From contig OX388311.1 of NCBI GenBank assembly GCA_947579605.1, positions 25,670,951-25,734,950 on the forward strand: a stretch of 64,000 bases of DNA, written 5' to 3'. Shown here one piece after another: positions 11,111-24,439 of the stretch; position 1 is the stretch's first letter; every line of letters starts with the position of its first letter. Position numbers and translations under genes: made by a program. This DNA comes from Athripsodes cinereus. Taxonomy: Eukaryota; Arthropoda; Insecta; Trichoptera; Leptoceridae. A model generated the notes under the pieces. The model saw only the letters and a list, made by a program, of their open reading frames with translations. It ran no database searches and was not told the DNA's origin.

Positions 11111-12421
11111 TTTAGACCGTTCTATGCTGCATTGTCTATGCTCGATTATTGATTTGATTTATCTGTGTATTATCATGTCTCTCTTCTTCCACGATATTCC
11201 AATAAAGTAGCCGTGATTTTTAATCGCTCCGAGTTTTTAACTGAAAAAACCCAGACATTTTTCCAACCGAGATGATTTAAAAAGCATACCTACTATTGTT
11301 TTTTTACACGGATTTTATGGTTTATATCAATCGCACCGTAATCATGCATGAACAGACTAAAATATTTATATCTTGATTATGTCTTTATAAGTATACGAAA
11401 GGGTTAGAATCAGCGTTATTACAGATGTAAATTAGGTACAGCAATGTACGCGTGTATTTATTTTGGTAATTATTAGGAAGAATTTCAACTTCACGCGCTA
11501 ATGATTAAAGTTAATCAAAACCTAGTAAACACAACCTTTTTATATTAACACTATATGTATAATATTATTTAAACGGTTTCAGTACTTTTTTGATTAAAAA
11601 TCAACGTAATTAAAAATAATAAAAAGTGTGCCCTACGAACATGAGTGGAAATGTTTTCGAATGTGCTTAAAAAAGAGGGTATTCGTTACTCCAAATGCAC
11701 GTAAAATATTAAATTTTATTTAAATCTTGATTTTAAATAAACCCTAATACAGAACAGACACCCTCGCAGTAAGCAATATTAATATTATTACTGACAATAA
11801 GACGATTCTTACAAGGATCATAACAGCTGAAGGTCAATGCGATCCCGGAAGAAAACTAACAATTGCCAGACAACAACAGAACTACAATATTTTATATAAA
11901 TTTTCCTTACGAACTGCGCATACGTCACGCCAAAGATATCAACACATCTAACCAGACCATTAAACATTTGAACAGTCCTTCCTACTGCGGACTTAGCCGA
12001 TACGTTTGTTCTACTTTGAGGCTGTATCGACTTACTAACCTTTGTGTGGTGAAGGTACCTACATAAGTAAATCGGCAGCGGGCGGCATTGATTCCATTCT
12101 CTCGATTTAAAGTCCAGGATTCTACAATCAGGCTACCGACCACAATGTGTTTATATAATGCCCACCCCTACTATCTTACAGGCTAGACGCCAGAGCAAAA
12201 ATATTAGAGTAAAACAAACATATCAAAAAACTCAACCACGTGACGTATTTCGACATACGTTATGTATCATTCATCATCTTCATGTGGCAGATATTTCAAA
12301 ATCGCTGGAGAAGACGTAACATAATATGTTTCACTCCGGAAAAACATCCAAAATATATAAAAGGACGGGTTGCGGTATCATATCTCGCCCGGGTTACTAC
12401 TAATAATGATGTGACATAGTC

Positions 12422-12428
<7 letters not shown>

Positions 12429-12454
<26 letters not shown>
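12429..12454. repeat. (AT)n microsatellite
   Basis: Thirteen uninterrupted AT units were counted by eye. Confidence 0.95.
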
Positions 12455-12619
12455 TAGATAGTCGTATAGTAATAACATACTAGGTCTCAGTTTTGAGAAT
12501 TTTTCACGCTCTCTTTGGTATAAGTAGGTATTATACAAATTTTCCAGACGCGATTGATCACCGACTTTCTTACATTATGTGGCCCTTGATTAGGAAAGTA
12601 TAGAAATCAATAGATATCT

Positions 12620-12720
12620 TTTTCAGTTAATATTTCAAATTCAAATTCAAATAAATTTATTCAGTAAAAAATATACACTTAAAACAATAATCAATCAATA
12701 CAAAATAATAATAAAAACAT
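12620..12720 (-). mobile_element. Probable LINE 3' tail, minus orientation
   Basis: The direct repeat aaattcaaattcaaat followed by aaatttattcag resembles the reversed 3' end common to many lepidopteran LINE insertions. No coding part was recognised. Confidence 0.3.
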
Positions 12721-14208
12721 ATATTATTTTTCTTTTATTTGTTCCTTCAAAATTGAGCAGAGCTCGTGCTTTGAAGGATAAAGGGTAATTCTTAAATCTT
12801 AAATTCAGCAACAAAACATACACAACTAGGCATATAATATCCAACCTAAAGTTAATAACAATAGAGTTACATGTAAAAAAAACAAAAAATAAAATCAATA
12901 AAACGAGAATACACTCAGTTATTTTCACCTAAATATTATATTATAGTTTATATTTCGTTTCATATAAAAATTCAAAATTTTCTTCTGATTTCCGAGCCCT
13001 CCCGATTGGAATCGTGCCCTCAATACCGCGTGATATTTATAATCCACTTTTTTAGTTTCAATTTACTTTATTTAATATAAAATTGCATATCATAGTCACA
13101 TTGGCGGGTTATTTGAGCTCCTTCATCCTTCTACTAGCATCATGTAAACAAATAAGTCATTAAAATCTCAACGCACTCCCATAACACGGGATATTTGAAC
13201 CTCAAGTGTCCTCGCCTAGCCTGCGTCATACATAACAAAGATAGTTTATAGTCTGTTCATGAAAACAACGGTCGATTGATTTTTTTTCAGTGTGCTGCAC
13301 ACAGTTTTTTATTTTATTTTTTTACTTTGTTTTATACACAGTTATTTTTCAAAACTTCACTGAGAATAAAAATAATCAAAACTGTTGATAAATTTCGTAA
13401 TCGAAAAAATGTTTACACTTGTGTAGGGACTACTAAGTAGTATTCAAATTTTGTCAAGGGTCAAAAAAAATATAAAATAAGCAATAACATCAATTGAACA
13501 TAAATATAGGTTAAATAATTAAATTAAACCAATCCACAGCAACAAAAGTGACAAAATAAATAATATAAACAATATAACTGATTGAGTATCAAAAATGCCA
13601 CGCGTATGATACAATTCGCGCGAACGTACTATAATGGTAATGAACGGCGACTGATTTCCGTAATGTACGCTGTCAGTACTTTTATAAATCGTCATTGTGA
13701 CGAAATTCGTAGGTACATCTTTACCGACTTCACAGGATTGGATAAAGGATGAATGTAGGTATATATCGGTACAGATTTAAATTTAAAAAATCCAACACAG
13801 ATGTCTCTGGGAGTGTCGAAAAATCAAAAACGATATATCACGGGTGTGGATGTCTAAGGTAAGGAAATGTCACACGTGTATGTCACGGCTGTGGATTCGA
13901 AAGGGCTAAACATTTTCTAGGATTTTGTTTAAAATGTTACCTATTATTGTTATTAATTTATTTTTTAATTAAATTTAACAATGTCGTATATGCTGTCACG
14001 GAGATAATTAAAAATATTAATTGTGCCATAAAATTTTATTTATTTCACTCCTACTCATAATATTTAAACACCCAGAATTTTTTCCTTTCTTCAGTTTCTT
14101 TTTGACTAAAAAGGGGTAAAAAATAAATGTAGATAAATTTGACTTTGTACCTATATTTGTATCAATTATTTATGAATCATTAAGTATTTCGATGTAAAAT
14201 GTCTCAAT

Positions 14209-14420
14209 TTTTCGAACACCTGCCTTTTACAGGACACTCGAAAACTTACGCAGAAGAGTCGGAGACCAATTCTTTACCGGGTGCTCCAAGCGATGAGGTT
14301 TGCCACCCATCCTGAATGTCTTGATTTTATATTGGCACGGAGAGGACAGTTTTCATGTTTCTTACATGCAGCTGATCTGCTGGCTACCCCACTTGTGGGA
14401 TGTGCCGTGATGGTATATAT
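14209..14420. repeat. Family A repeat, chimeric copy (halves in opposite orientation)
   Basis: Bases 14209-14292 are the left part of family A in reverse (acctgccttttacaggacac ... gggtgctcc). Bases 14293-14413 are the right part in forward orientation (atgaggtttgccacccatcc ... cacttgtgggatgtgcc), with a TA-rich tail. In other copies both halves share one orientation. An inversion or a junction between two copies is inferred. Confidence 0.75.
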
Positions 14421-14574
14421 ATATATTTCGATAGTTTTTTTTTAACTGAAAAAATAATATCTTATCCCGTTCCCCTTATTATGTTCCGTTAAAGCTTGTA
14501 ATTTACATATATAACATATTTTTGGGGAACTTTGGACCTTGGAATTTTTATTTTGAACTGTATCATTCTGTTTT

Positions 14575-14790
14575 CTACCTCGTGGAGTCCCCATCAGAAA
14601 AGAATAAGTCTCTCACTCTTTCAATGTCCTGTAAAAAGCAGGTGTTCGTAAAAGTTCATGAATGAGGAATGCCGCCCATCCTGAATGTGCTATTTTTAGC
14701 ACGAAAAGAGCAATCTGCATATTTATTGTTTGCAGTTAGTCCAGTGTACACTGGCCCTACTTGTGGAATATGCTGAGAGGTTGTATTTAT
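14575..14790 (+). repeat. Family A repeat copy
   Basis: The copy contains gtctctcactctttcaatg, cctgtaaaaagcaggtgttcg, gccgcccatcctgaatgtgc and cttgtggaatatgctg in family order. It is more diverged in its right half than the copies at 14.3 and 28.7 kb. Confidence 0.65.
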
Positions 14791-14884
14791 AAAGTACCTA
14801 TATTTTTTTTCAACAGTTGTTTAAGAAATTAACATGCATTGGTTGCATAATGAGTTGTAAGATTGGTTGCGTGTGTAGTACTCT

Positions 14885-15045
14885 AGTTGATCGTAGATAA
14901 ATAGATCATGAGGCGTTGAAGGGTAGGATGGAAGCATCTCTCCTGACTCTTGAATATTCGAGAGTGGATAGGGATGAGAAATATAGAAAACCTCTTTCGC
15001 ACTGCGCAGAATGGTGTGCTTCTTACAAAGGATCGTCCCTAGATC
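14885..15045 (+). pseudogene. LINE C-terminal relic
   Basis: Translation gives NIREWIGMRNIENLFRTAQN followed by GVLLTKDR. This matches the N-[IL]-R-x-W ... LFRxAxxR signature at the C-terminus of RTE-like LINE polyproteins. The upstream part (GRKRLSWL-like) is frame-broken. Confidence 0.7.
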
Positions 15046-16232
15046 TATTTACATTATAATCTGAACCTTAACTTAGTAAGAAAAAAACTATTATTTAATA
15101 ACAAAAAAACGATTATTAAGTCTCTGATATAATAATATGATTTATTGAATTTATAACCATTGTATGGGGTTAAATTAATTGTGTTAATTCTCTCATATAT
15201 TATAATTTAAACGTGCATATAGAGCTAATATGGTGATAAATCCTAATTAAAGTTACTAAGAAAGTTTACAAGTTCTATAAATACCAAGTAGGTGCCTCTT
15301 GCTGCTTACACTTATGAACAGAATCAAAATTTTATCTAGAACTTTCTCCTTACAAGAATTTATTCCAATATCTAAAGTTTTAAACTAACTTTTCGTCCAA
15401 TCGTCCAATGGATAAAAAAGCTATTTTATAGACTAAAAACATTAATACCTATTACATACTCTCTTTGAATATTTTAATTATTAATTATAAGTTACCGTAA
15501 CTAATTTTAATTATTTTTTAATGCGATTATTTACAATGCAATGGATAAAAGAAGAAGGCATTTGAATTTATGAAAAGATACGGTATAGAACATTTGCGGA
15601 TTCGTGTTTGCATTGTTTGAGGAGCATGGAGGAAACGTTTGATCACGAGTGCGGGCAGAGAGGAAAATCAGAAGTGTAGGTACCTACCAAGTGTCTATAT
15701 TAGTAAAAATAATATTAGAAGCAAGATTCCCCTCTAGGAAGTCTGAAAAGTTACCATTAAGAGATTAATCATTATATCAATTAAAACATTTTATAGTTTA
15801 CAAGAACTTTCAAGTTTTCATATCATAATATTTAATATTATATTATACATTTCAGCATTTATGGTAGATTTCGAGTTTATTGCTATGAGTATACCTAAAC
15901 TCTTCAACCAAAAGGTTGATTAATTGTTTTGTTACAAATAAGTTAGTTAATCGTTTATTTTGAGTTACAATAGATAAGTTGGTACAAATGTTAATATTTC
16001 CAAAAATTTATTCACCAACACTGAATTTAACTTTCGCATATTCTCACCATGAAATATGAGAATTAATGTTTTAAAAGCACCCTCACCTTTTGCTTTATTT
16101 TTTGAAAGTTCACCACTATTCTATTGTTTTGTGGTTCATTTCATAAATTTACATGGTCTTTTGTTTTCTAGCTCGTTTATTATTATCATTATTTGAGACA
16201 GGTTTTGTCTGAAAATAAATTAGTTTGCACAG

Positions 16233-16256
16233 ACACACACACACACACACACACAC
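16233..16256. repeat. (AC)n microsatellite
   Basis: Twelve uninterrupted AC units. Confidence 0.95.
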
Positions 16257-18377
16257 TTTTTATTATTCCATAATATACCTATTACTTTGATCGGACAATG
16301 CTTATAAGAAATTGTAATTTAGATTTATATTTTTCACAAATATCTGTTTTGAAATTTGTAATTATTTGGGAGTCCAGCAGATACAAGACCACACACTTTC
16401 ATGACAGAACTTTTGGTGCGGCATTTCAAGTCCTATGATTTGAAACTTGTCTGCCAATCTGTGGTGCCAGATGAACAGTAGATAGTATTAAAAATATAAT
16501 AAAGTCAATACTGTTTACCAATGGTACTTGTTAAAAGTTCAATTCTATTTCGAAATAATAAATCGTCGTTGCATATTCAAAAAGGGGTTTGTGAATTTAT
16601 AAATTATTTGACATTTCTAGAATAAATTGCTTGTCAGTACAATCATAGCCATTTTATGAAGTGAGTCTTAGTATCGAATATTAAATATTCAATACTTAAA
16701 GGATAATATCACATGCCAATAAAAATTCCAAACAACAATTTAATGCCATAATAAACAGGTTTTGAAGAATATGCCTTAATAAAAATGTTCGCACATACCT
16801 CTTTTTGAATATGCAACGACGAAATGTAAGTTTGAGTTGGTTTAAGTATTTCTATGGAATTATGGACTAAATATTTTAATTTGAAAACAACCGTCTCTTC
16901 TACATACCTATATATTGAGAATATTTTTTTTATGTAGGTACCATTCGTTTCTAATGAAAAACATTAAATGATTCGTGGAATGTATGTATACATACATATG
17001 TAGTAAAAACATAGACACAGATAAAATGAAAAATTCAAAGAATTCGTTCGTCTTTTTTGATGCGAAGTAATGTGTCAAAATTAAAGCTATAAAAAATATC
17101 GATTTTGAATACGCTTTGAACCTTTATCTTTTTGAGTCCTTCAAAATTTATTTTAGTATTTTTCATAACGTAAAACGTATAATCATTTACATGTGCTCCT
17201 TTAATCCTATAATATACGAGGAAAAGCAAAAATATCTACATTAGAAAGTATAATATGGATATATGCGAGTGACAAAATGCTACATAGATTACTAAATGTT
17301 AAAGAATATTTAGTACGTAGGTATCCAGCTATTTACACTTTTTTAATCATTTCTTTAGAGAGAATAGATTTAACTTCAAAATTCAATCGATAAATTTCGT
17401 TCCATCATAAAACAATTTTGAAAATTGAAGTACAAACTATTTATCATATAAAAACGAAGAAATTAAATATGTTTACGTATATAAGAAACAGTTTCAGAGA
17501 GTCTGACTATTAAAGGTAGAATATATTATTATGAATGAGTTATGTCAAAGGAAAAAACAGGAAGGAAAAATGAAAGTAAATAATGAAGAAAAACAAAAGT
17601 TGAATAACGTGTAAACGGGACGTCTTCGTATTAAGAACAAAGGTAAAATAAGAACAAACAGAAAATAAAGGTAATAAGTTAGGAAGTAGGAATTTTAATA
17701 AGTTGGTAAATAAAATCAATGTGAATAGAAAGAAAAATAAACTTGTTTTGTAGCACAATAAATAATAAAAACAATCTTCGAAGAAAACAATATAAATATG
17801 ATTAAGCTAATATTTTGACTAACAATCCGATAGATTCAAATAATAACAGCTTATTACATATTCCTCGATGATAAATACGTAGTACTGAATGCAAAATCAA
17901 TGAGTTATTGTGGAATATATATTTGATATAGGAAAAGAAGATTTCAACGACCTTCTTTGATTATATTTTTTCTCGGCTCCATCGTGCACATGAAATTTCG
18001 TGCACGCGGTCTCAAATTATTATTTTTATAAATTTTATTTTACTCTTTTATGTACCTACATTGTTTTCAGAGTTATAATAATATATAACAATGAGACAAC
18101 CTTTTAACAGTTCAGTTTACATAGGGAAAGTGTATTCCTGCATCGCAATATCTTCCAAATATCCGAGAAATCTACCCAGGAAATACATGATAGGTATACT
18201 TGTCGAAATTTTATCATTATTTTGCATTATTTGAATTAACTTTGTGTTTTAACAAATTTTTAGTCACACGTGAATCTTTCAATCATTAACTCTTATTTTC
18301 TCCATGATATCCGGGTTATCAAAGCTTAAGAAAATATTCCTAAATTAGAAAATTACATTAAAATGAAGATAACTTAC

Positions 18378-18619
18378 CCTGGTCCTAAATTTCCCGTTGA
18401 AGCAGCACTATTTGGTCCCCCACCGGCTACACTAGTCCCACCGTGTCGGAAGTCGTCGTCAATATCCAACACGTTGGCCAGCAGCGACTTGGAACTTCTC
18501 TCCTTGAGTTCCAACTCCTTCATTCTGTTGCTCATCATTATAGTCTTCCGCGTGATCTTCTTTCCCGGCCGTGACATGCCTAGTATCCACGGCAGCCATT
18601 GTAGAAATACCGATTTGAT
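18378..18619 (-). CDS. nAChRalpha6: nAChR alpha6 exon 10 (TM3-TM4 cytoplasmic loop)
   Basis: This 242-nt exon encodes 80 codons plus two bases. It starts IKSVFLQWLPWILGMSRPGK, continues through KITRKTIMMSNRMKELELKE and SSKSLLANVLDIDDDFRH, and ends in a Gly/Ser-rich stretch, GGTSVAGGGPNSAASTGNLG, then PG. The acceptor is tttctag and the donor gtaagt. Phase is 0 in and 2 out. The first part is the conserved post-TM3 segment of insect alpha7-like subunits. The DIDDDFRH segment and Gly-rich tail form the variable cytoplasmic loop. The frame stays open from the exon to a stop just past the donor, which gives a 67-codon open frame starting at the internal Met (18577). That Met is not a real start. 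Confidence 0.95.
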
Positions 18620-20477
18620 CTAGAAAAGATTAAATTAATTTATAAAAGACATAATATGATTAAAAATTATAAGTAATATGATTATATGTAAATAAAACCT
18701 CTTATATGATGGCATATATTAAACACAATTTTACTATTTTCAAAGTTTCTGATAACCTAGTAAATCCTTTAACTGAATATTCACTAGCGCTATAGAGATA
18801 ATTTCAATCAATCTTCGAGAGCATAGGGCAGAATAAATATACATATATAAATAGTAGAGATGTAAAGTATATACATGTTAATAGTAAAAATATTTTCTAT
18901 TTAGTGACACGTTTATTTGACTGGCCTGGAAATTAGAAAAAATAGTATAACCCCCCTTATTCAACAAAGATATACTCAATTAGTAATTAAAAAAAAAATC
19001 GGTTATGCGTCCGATTTAATTTTGCAGCCAGGTTTAAACTAGCGTTAGTTGAGAAAGTTTATGAGACAGTATATAACAAGTTTTGCAACCCTCAGCAGGT
19101 ATTAAGGTTGTTCTATACTTCAACATTAGTAGGAATGAGACCATTATCATCTTAATGATGTGGAGTAAAACAGCATAATATTATTATTGTCATAAATGTT
19201 GGAGCACAAAAAATCCGAAAAAATGTATCGCGCTGCAAGTGTAGTATGTCTATGTTATTCCAGGTGTTTTTATTTTTAATATTTACCAACTATTTTGGCA
19301 TTCCAAGTAAATACCTCTTGCACGAGCTTACAAAGTGTGTTTGGGTTCACATAAATCTATGACTTTGATCGGTGTCATCAAAAAGGAAATAGGGAAATAT
19401 CAATACAAATATCGTCATTGGGGGTAAACATTTTCAAATGTTTGGAAAGTAATAACGAATTCTTGAAAATGATGATATTTTTTTTTAATAATTATTACGA
19501 CGGATTGATGGTCAAAATTTCAATTCTTCCATCTTTAAGAATCAATGATTTTCTTGGTCTGTAATGCAGAGTAAGATTCTATACTCCATGGAGTCGAGAA
19601 AGAACAGGCCCCCCACCCTTCTCTATAAGATTTCATTTTTAATATAACTACTTCATATAGCAAACAATGGAGCAAACAAGTGCCTCTATGACAGGCCTTT
19701 TGGTATCGAAGGACTCGTCATCTCAGGACATTTGATTTGACTTATTTTATAAACGTGTTTTATTCCTCGCCATTTGTTGTTCTTGTCTTGCTCCAATTGT
19801 GTTGAGAATTTTGTTTTGTTTTTTTTTTGTCTATTGTATAACATATAAAAGGCTATGTAAATAAAAAGAAAATAAATTTTGGTATCAGTAAGTAAATAAA
19901 TATATCATACGTAATAAAAAATCAACAAATCAATTTAGGTTCATAGAATATCAATCTGTGTGTATCAAAATGATAATGATTGTGGAGGATATGTAACTAT
20001 CAGTGTCATTATATGTTACTGTCAGTGTCATTTATCAGTCATTTTACGCCCTAAGATGCCTAAAAGTAAAGTACGGTAAGTGAAATAATATTCAATGAAA
20101 TTTGTTTAATATTATCTATAATAAAATAATATTATTTAATTAATGTTCCCAGTGGACGTTTCTGCCTTCTCATGAAGCAACAGGTTTATTGAGCCCAAAG
20201 GCCTAATATTATAATTAATCACTTTTAAAGTTCTTTAAAAAATATCCATTCTTTATTTCAACGTCTTATTTTATGTATTTTGTAAATTTTTCTCAATTAT
20301 TGTATTACTAGTTAATGAAAAATATAGTTATAAAAGTTTAAATTTTTTGTCCAGATGACAGTTAAAATTAATAATTCACTCTAGGTACTCCGCCAAAGTC
20401 AAAAGTCCTATTGATTCTTATTGTTCGCATTAATATACTTTATATTGTCAAACAATTTTCATTTTCATAAACTTATG

Positions 20478-20945
20478 CAAGCGAGACATGGACGTGGTTG
20501 AAGAAGGATGAAAGTGGAATAAATGCAGTGGAGATGCGATCGCTGAGAAGAATGGTTGGTAAAACGCTGCGTGATGGAGTGAAGCATGAGGATATAAGAG
20601 GAATGAACGGATGCAAGAAGAGTGTTATGGACAGAACGCATGTGAATTAGCTACGGTGGTTTGAATATGTTGAAAGAATGAACAAGGTAAGAATGACAAA
20701 GAGGATATACTTGTCTGAAAAAAAGGGCGCGAGGAAGCGCGAGCGTCCGAGAACCACGTGGCTTAATCACGTGGATCAAATTCTCAAGAACGACCGTGCG
20801 TTGAGTAAGAGGAACCGATGTACGTGCATGATAAATTGTATGAATGTGGAGGAAGCGGAGGAAGTGTGTAAAAATAGATCTATTTGGCGTTCGGTTCTCT
20901 CAGCCTACCCCACTTGGAACACGGCGTGAGGGTATTGTATAGTAT
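20478..20945 (+). pseudogene. Family-B LINE reverse transcriptase C-terminal region
   Basis: The translation runs SETWTWLKKDESGINAVEMR, then SLRRMVGKTLRDGVKHEDIR, one in-frame TAG, LRWFEYVERMNKVRMTKRIY, a Lys/Arg-rich block, and IWRSVLSAYPTW before the stop. These are the usual C-terminal blocks of an endonuclease/reverse-transcriptase LINE. The 83-codon frame at 20678-20929 is its last part. It ends in a gtattgtatagtatagta tail. Related copies lie at 22258, 30513, 31722 and 32755. Confidence 0.85.
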
Positions 20946-22124
20946 AGTACGTATTTTCATAGAGCTCAGTTACTATCTAACTCAAATATTTATCAATATA
21001 TAAGCTTGCAAATTTATACAATATTTCAGAAACAATATCTTCCTTTTGATTAACGCAATATAAAACGCAATTTAATCGGTTCAGGTGGCCGCCTCGACTA
21101 CTACCCTTCATCACACACATGCTTTTGAAGGCACTATGTAAAATTATAATTATACAGCTGTATTTTGAACATGTATGTATGTTTCAAGTACTTTTTTCGT
21201 CCCAATACACACCGTGACGTAAACGTTTCTTTTATGTTATTTTTAAATTTCAAAGTAAATTCAAGTTTAAATAAAAACAAAATATAAATAACGATATAAT
21301 TGCTTATACAGTTACCTACTTGAAATATTATAAGTAGGTACTTATTTATAATATTAACCTAGATTAAATATCCTTTATTGCCTCCATTCTGTAACAGACG
21401 ATGCAAAAACATGGCTTCGGACCCTCGAAATTCAAAACCCATTGTAAACATTGTTTTTTAAATATTTAGGTAAAATGAGTTAATATATGTACAAGATCGG
21501 TTGCAACGTCGTCTATGTCCTGATTACATAATTACCAATAATGCTTATATCATTATTGAAATATTTAACAAAAATCAGATGCCAAACATTCTTAAATTAT
21601 CATTTTTTTGTGCACAGATGTAACATGTCACATAAAATATTTGAGAATGTATTTACATCGACATTATTGATTCATAAAAAGCACATGTCCACCAAGGATA
21701 TCTTCTGAATTAATTTAAAATTAGTTAATTAATTGAGAACCTCAAACTTTCAAACCCTTTTTTCTCTAAACTGTCAAATGTGGACATGTGTCTTCTGTGC
21801 TTTAAACCATCGAATATGATTATTGTTGTATTTTTAAAATCAGATTGACAATGTCCTTATAAGACGAAAGACTAAAAAAGACGACTCTCTCATCGAATAA
21901 ATCATTAGTAGAATAAAACGCTTGTTTTATTTATTTCGTTCTCGAAATTCAAGTCTTGCGGGCCATAAGAAGAAGAAGACGATTGACATGGAGAAGGCTA
22001 TGTGCATGTTTATTACATGTAGCATGTACAAGAAACTGTCTCTGTCTCATAAAAACAGCATTTATAATGACTGGTTTACAATATCGCGATGTTTCACAAG
22101 TTGTATGAATGTTTTGTACGAATC

Positions 22125-22240
22125 ATCGATGAGGTATGCCACCTCTCCTGAATTGAAGAATTAATTTTTGAATGTACGGAGAGGACTACTTGCATATTTA
22201 GTATCCCACTCATGGAAAATGCCGTAATGTTATGAATAAA
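22125..22240 (+). repeat. Family A repeat, right half
   Basis: The words gatgaggtatgccacc, ctcctgaatt, acggagaggact and cccactcatggaaaatgcc follow the family order. A deletion has removed the ctgctggcta block. Confidence 0.6.
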
Positions 22241-22257
22241 TATTTTTTTTATTATTT

Positions 22258-22395
22258 GTTAGAAGAATGAGTGGATGCAAGAAGAGTGTTGTGGATAGAA
22301 TGCGTGTAAATAAATTGAGATGGTTTGGTCATGTGGGACGAATGGAAGAGGAAAGAATGACAAAAAGAAAGGAGAAATAACAACAAAATCAGACA
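22258..22395 (+). pseudogene. Family-B LINE fragment
   Basis: Translation MSGCKKSVVDRMRVNKLRWF, then GHVGRMEEERMTKRK, is nearly the same as the block at 20590-20700 but without the stop between VN and LRWF. It is truncated after MTKR. Confidence 0.75.
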
Positions 22396-22439
22396 AAATA
22401 ATATAAAAAGTGAAGCAAAATAAAAAAAAACAAATGATA

Positions 22440-22715
22440 ATAAAATATTTACATAAATTGATTAGTACAGAAGGCCGAGGTGAGGTGTCCAGAGACGTGC
22501 AGTTAGGCGTTAGGGCACGAGCCCGAGAGTCGCCAGCGTTTTCATGGTGTGGAAACATTAAACACTCCCGAAAGGGACATCCCTACCAAACCTACTCTCC
22601 TTCATGGGAGACAGGACGACACAACGAAAAGACGAGTTCGCCATACGGACCACCACCACAATGGGCAAAACCAACCCTAAGACACTCCATGGTCAGGCGG
22701 GAATGAGTTTAGTAG
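22440..22715. repeat. GC-richer unclassified transposon fragment
   Basis: The block is clearly more GC-rich than its surroundings and overlaps several chance frames (22410-22706 and 22604-22921 plus, 22259-22558 minus). It may be LINE 5' UTR or ORF1. No motif was recognised. Confidence 0.35.
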
Positions 22716-22781
22716 GAAACCAGAATTTACAAGCAATTTCATATAACTATTTTAAAGCATCAATACCTAACGATTGGTATA

Positions 22782-22799
22782 ATCATCATCATCATCATC
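22782..22799 (-). repeat. (GAT)n tail of the adjacent LINE
   Basis: Six atc units on the plus strand abut the 3' end of the minus-strand LINE fragment and so form its 3' tail. Confidence 0.85.
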
Positions 22800-23190
22800 G
22801 CCCTCAACGCTCCTCTCGGGAGCACAGGGCAGTAACCAGCCTCCTCCATTCAGAGCGTCTCTGTGCCAATTGCGTCACCTCTTCCCACGACATTCCTTGC
22901 GCTCTGATATCGTTGTCATAGGAACGGTGTATTGTGAAAGAGGGACGCCCGGGCCTACGGAACCCCTGCGGACGGAAGAACAGTGCTCTTTTTGGCCAAC
23001 TATCATTGGGCATTCTCAAAACATGTCCCAGCCAGGACCATCGTCTCTCTTGTATTACGGAGATTACAGGTCTCTGCTGGGTGCGCCGGCGCACAGCATC
23101 ATTTGTAACATGTTCATACCATCTGACATCCAAAATCCTTCTAAGACACTTGTTTTCAAAGCTTAGTATCTTCCGCTCTTGAGCCTTGGT
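22798..23190 (-). pseudogene. Non-LTR retrotransposon reverse transcriptase C-terminal region, best preserved
   Basis: The minus-strand frame is open from about 23187. It reads KAQERKILSFENKCLRRILD, VRWYEHVTNDAVRRRT, ERRWSWLGHVLRMPNDSWPK, a Pro/Arg-rich G-RRPGRP block, and WEEVTQLAQRRSEWRRLVTA, ending at a stop near 22804. This is the standard C-terminal end of an RTE/CR1-like LINE protein. A (GAT)n tail (22782-22799) follows directly, as in the copy at 9830-10143. The 5' truncation is typical of LINE insertion. The frame has no internal stop, so the insertion is fairly recent. Confidence 0.88.
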
Positions 23191-23934
23191 TAAGTTGGTA
23201 TAATACTCGTATTATAAAATTGGGTAAAATCATAGTTTTATGATGGGAATATTCAGTATTATAATATTGATTGTCAGTATGAAATGTCTTTGGCTATCTG
23301 AAATGCACAGTTAGCTGAAAGAAAATTTATTCACTCAATTTTACGACACAGTATAGTGGGCGAGGTAAATAAGAAAGTCATAAAATACTGAATACATTAT
23401 TATATTATTATATTATATTCAAGCAAGTAGCTTCTTAATCTCATTTGAAACGCTTTTTTTATTGGTTTTTGATGTATTATAATGGTATATCTACGTATAC
23501 GTGTATAGCAGGTATCGTATATCTCTCTTTATATATTTTATCAGAAAGATCCTCAATATTTATTCTCAACCAATGATTCGGTTTAAAAGTCTTCAAAATA
23601 AAAAAAAAACTTAATCGAAAGTATGTAATTTTACACCAAGGATGTTAATTTTTTTTCAAAGTATTATACAATCGTTCAGGGGTTTTTTTTCTAAAAATGA
23701 GAAAAAGTTCTTTGTAATTTTTATACTCCTACAAACTTTCATGTCATCTCTGTGGCAATTGTTGAATTTTAATTTGGCATGAGGTGTTCAAGATTATATA
23801 AAAATATTATATATAAAATTCTCATTACAAATACATACCTACAGCCCTAAATTTTCACTCTTCTACCATTAACGCCTATTTTTTAGATATATGTTAATTT
23901 AACAGACGAAACTACCATATAAGGCTTAGAAAAG

Positions 23935-24010
23935 AAAACGTCACTTTATCTGGTAGTGTCTCAGGGGGAACTTGAACCCACAACCTATTCTTTTCGCGAG
24001 GTATGCTTTT
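23935..24010 (-). mobile_element. Possible tRNA-derived SINE fragment
   Basis: On the minus strand, gggttcaagttcccc resembles a Pol III B box (GGTTCGANTCC). No A box or tRNA fold was found upstream. Confidence 0.3.
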
Positions 24011-24439
24011 TTTTAATTTCTTTCAAGAAGTATCTCATGAAAAGTATGACTAAAAATCACTACAAAGAAATTCCTGATAGATTGTTTAGAACCACTGTGT
24101 AATATCTTAAAGTATAATAATATTTTTACCTACGCACATAAAACGCTAATACCACAGAGCTTTTTAAATAACTATTACTTTAAGCTAATCTTCTTATTGA
24201 CATAGCATGGATTCAAATTCGCGAAATTGATGATCTTGTTACGGAGAAGTGATGAAATGGAAATAGTTTGGCTGGATACCAAATACCGAGATACAACACC
24301 GTAAATAAAATTTTACGCCTTCAATTCAGCGATAAGCTATGCCATCCATCTTAAATATCTCTATTGGAACAAAGAGTACAATCTTTATTTACATTCTTCT
24401 CCTTCTTCATCTTTACGTGTTTTATCAGGTCACCCCGAC

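Larger units (their letters stand above)
6205..18377 (-). other. nAChRalpha6: Intron 10 of nAChR alpha6 (12.2 kb)
   Basis: This intron is transposon-rich: LINE C-terminal relics at 6395-6720, 9830-10143, 10805-11110 and 14885-15045; a hAT MITE at 7713-8216; a foldback element at 8307-8553; and family-A repeats at 14209-14420 and 14575-14790. The stretches 11110-12170, 12950-14200 and 15050-18370 hold only AT-rich unique-looking DNA and microsatellites. Confidence 0.9.

Noticed and set aside
12929..12946. Candidate micro-exon for the exon 10-11 gap (minus, ATATTTAG followed by gtg)
   Set aside because: There is no AG acceptor at the required distance, and the preceding codons do not give the expected residues.
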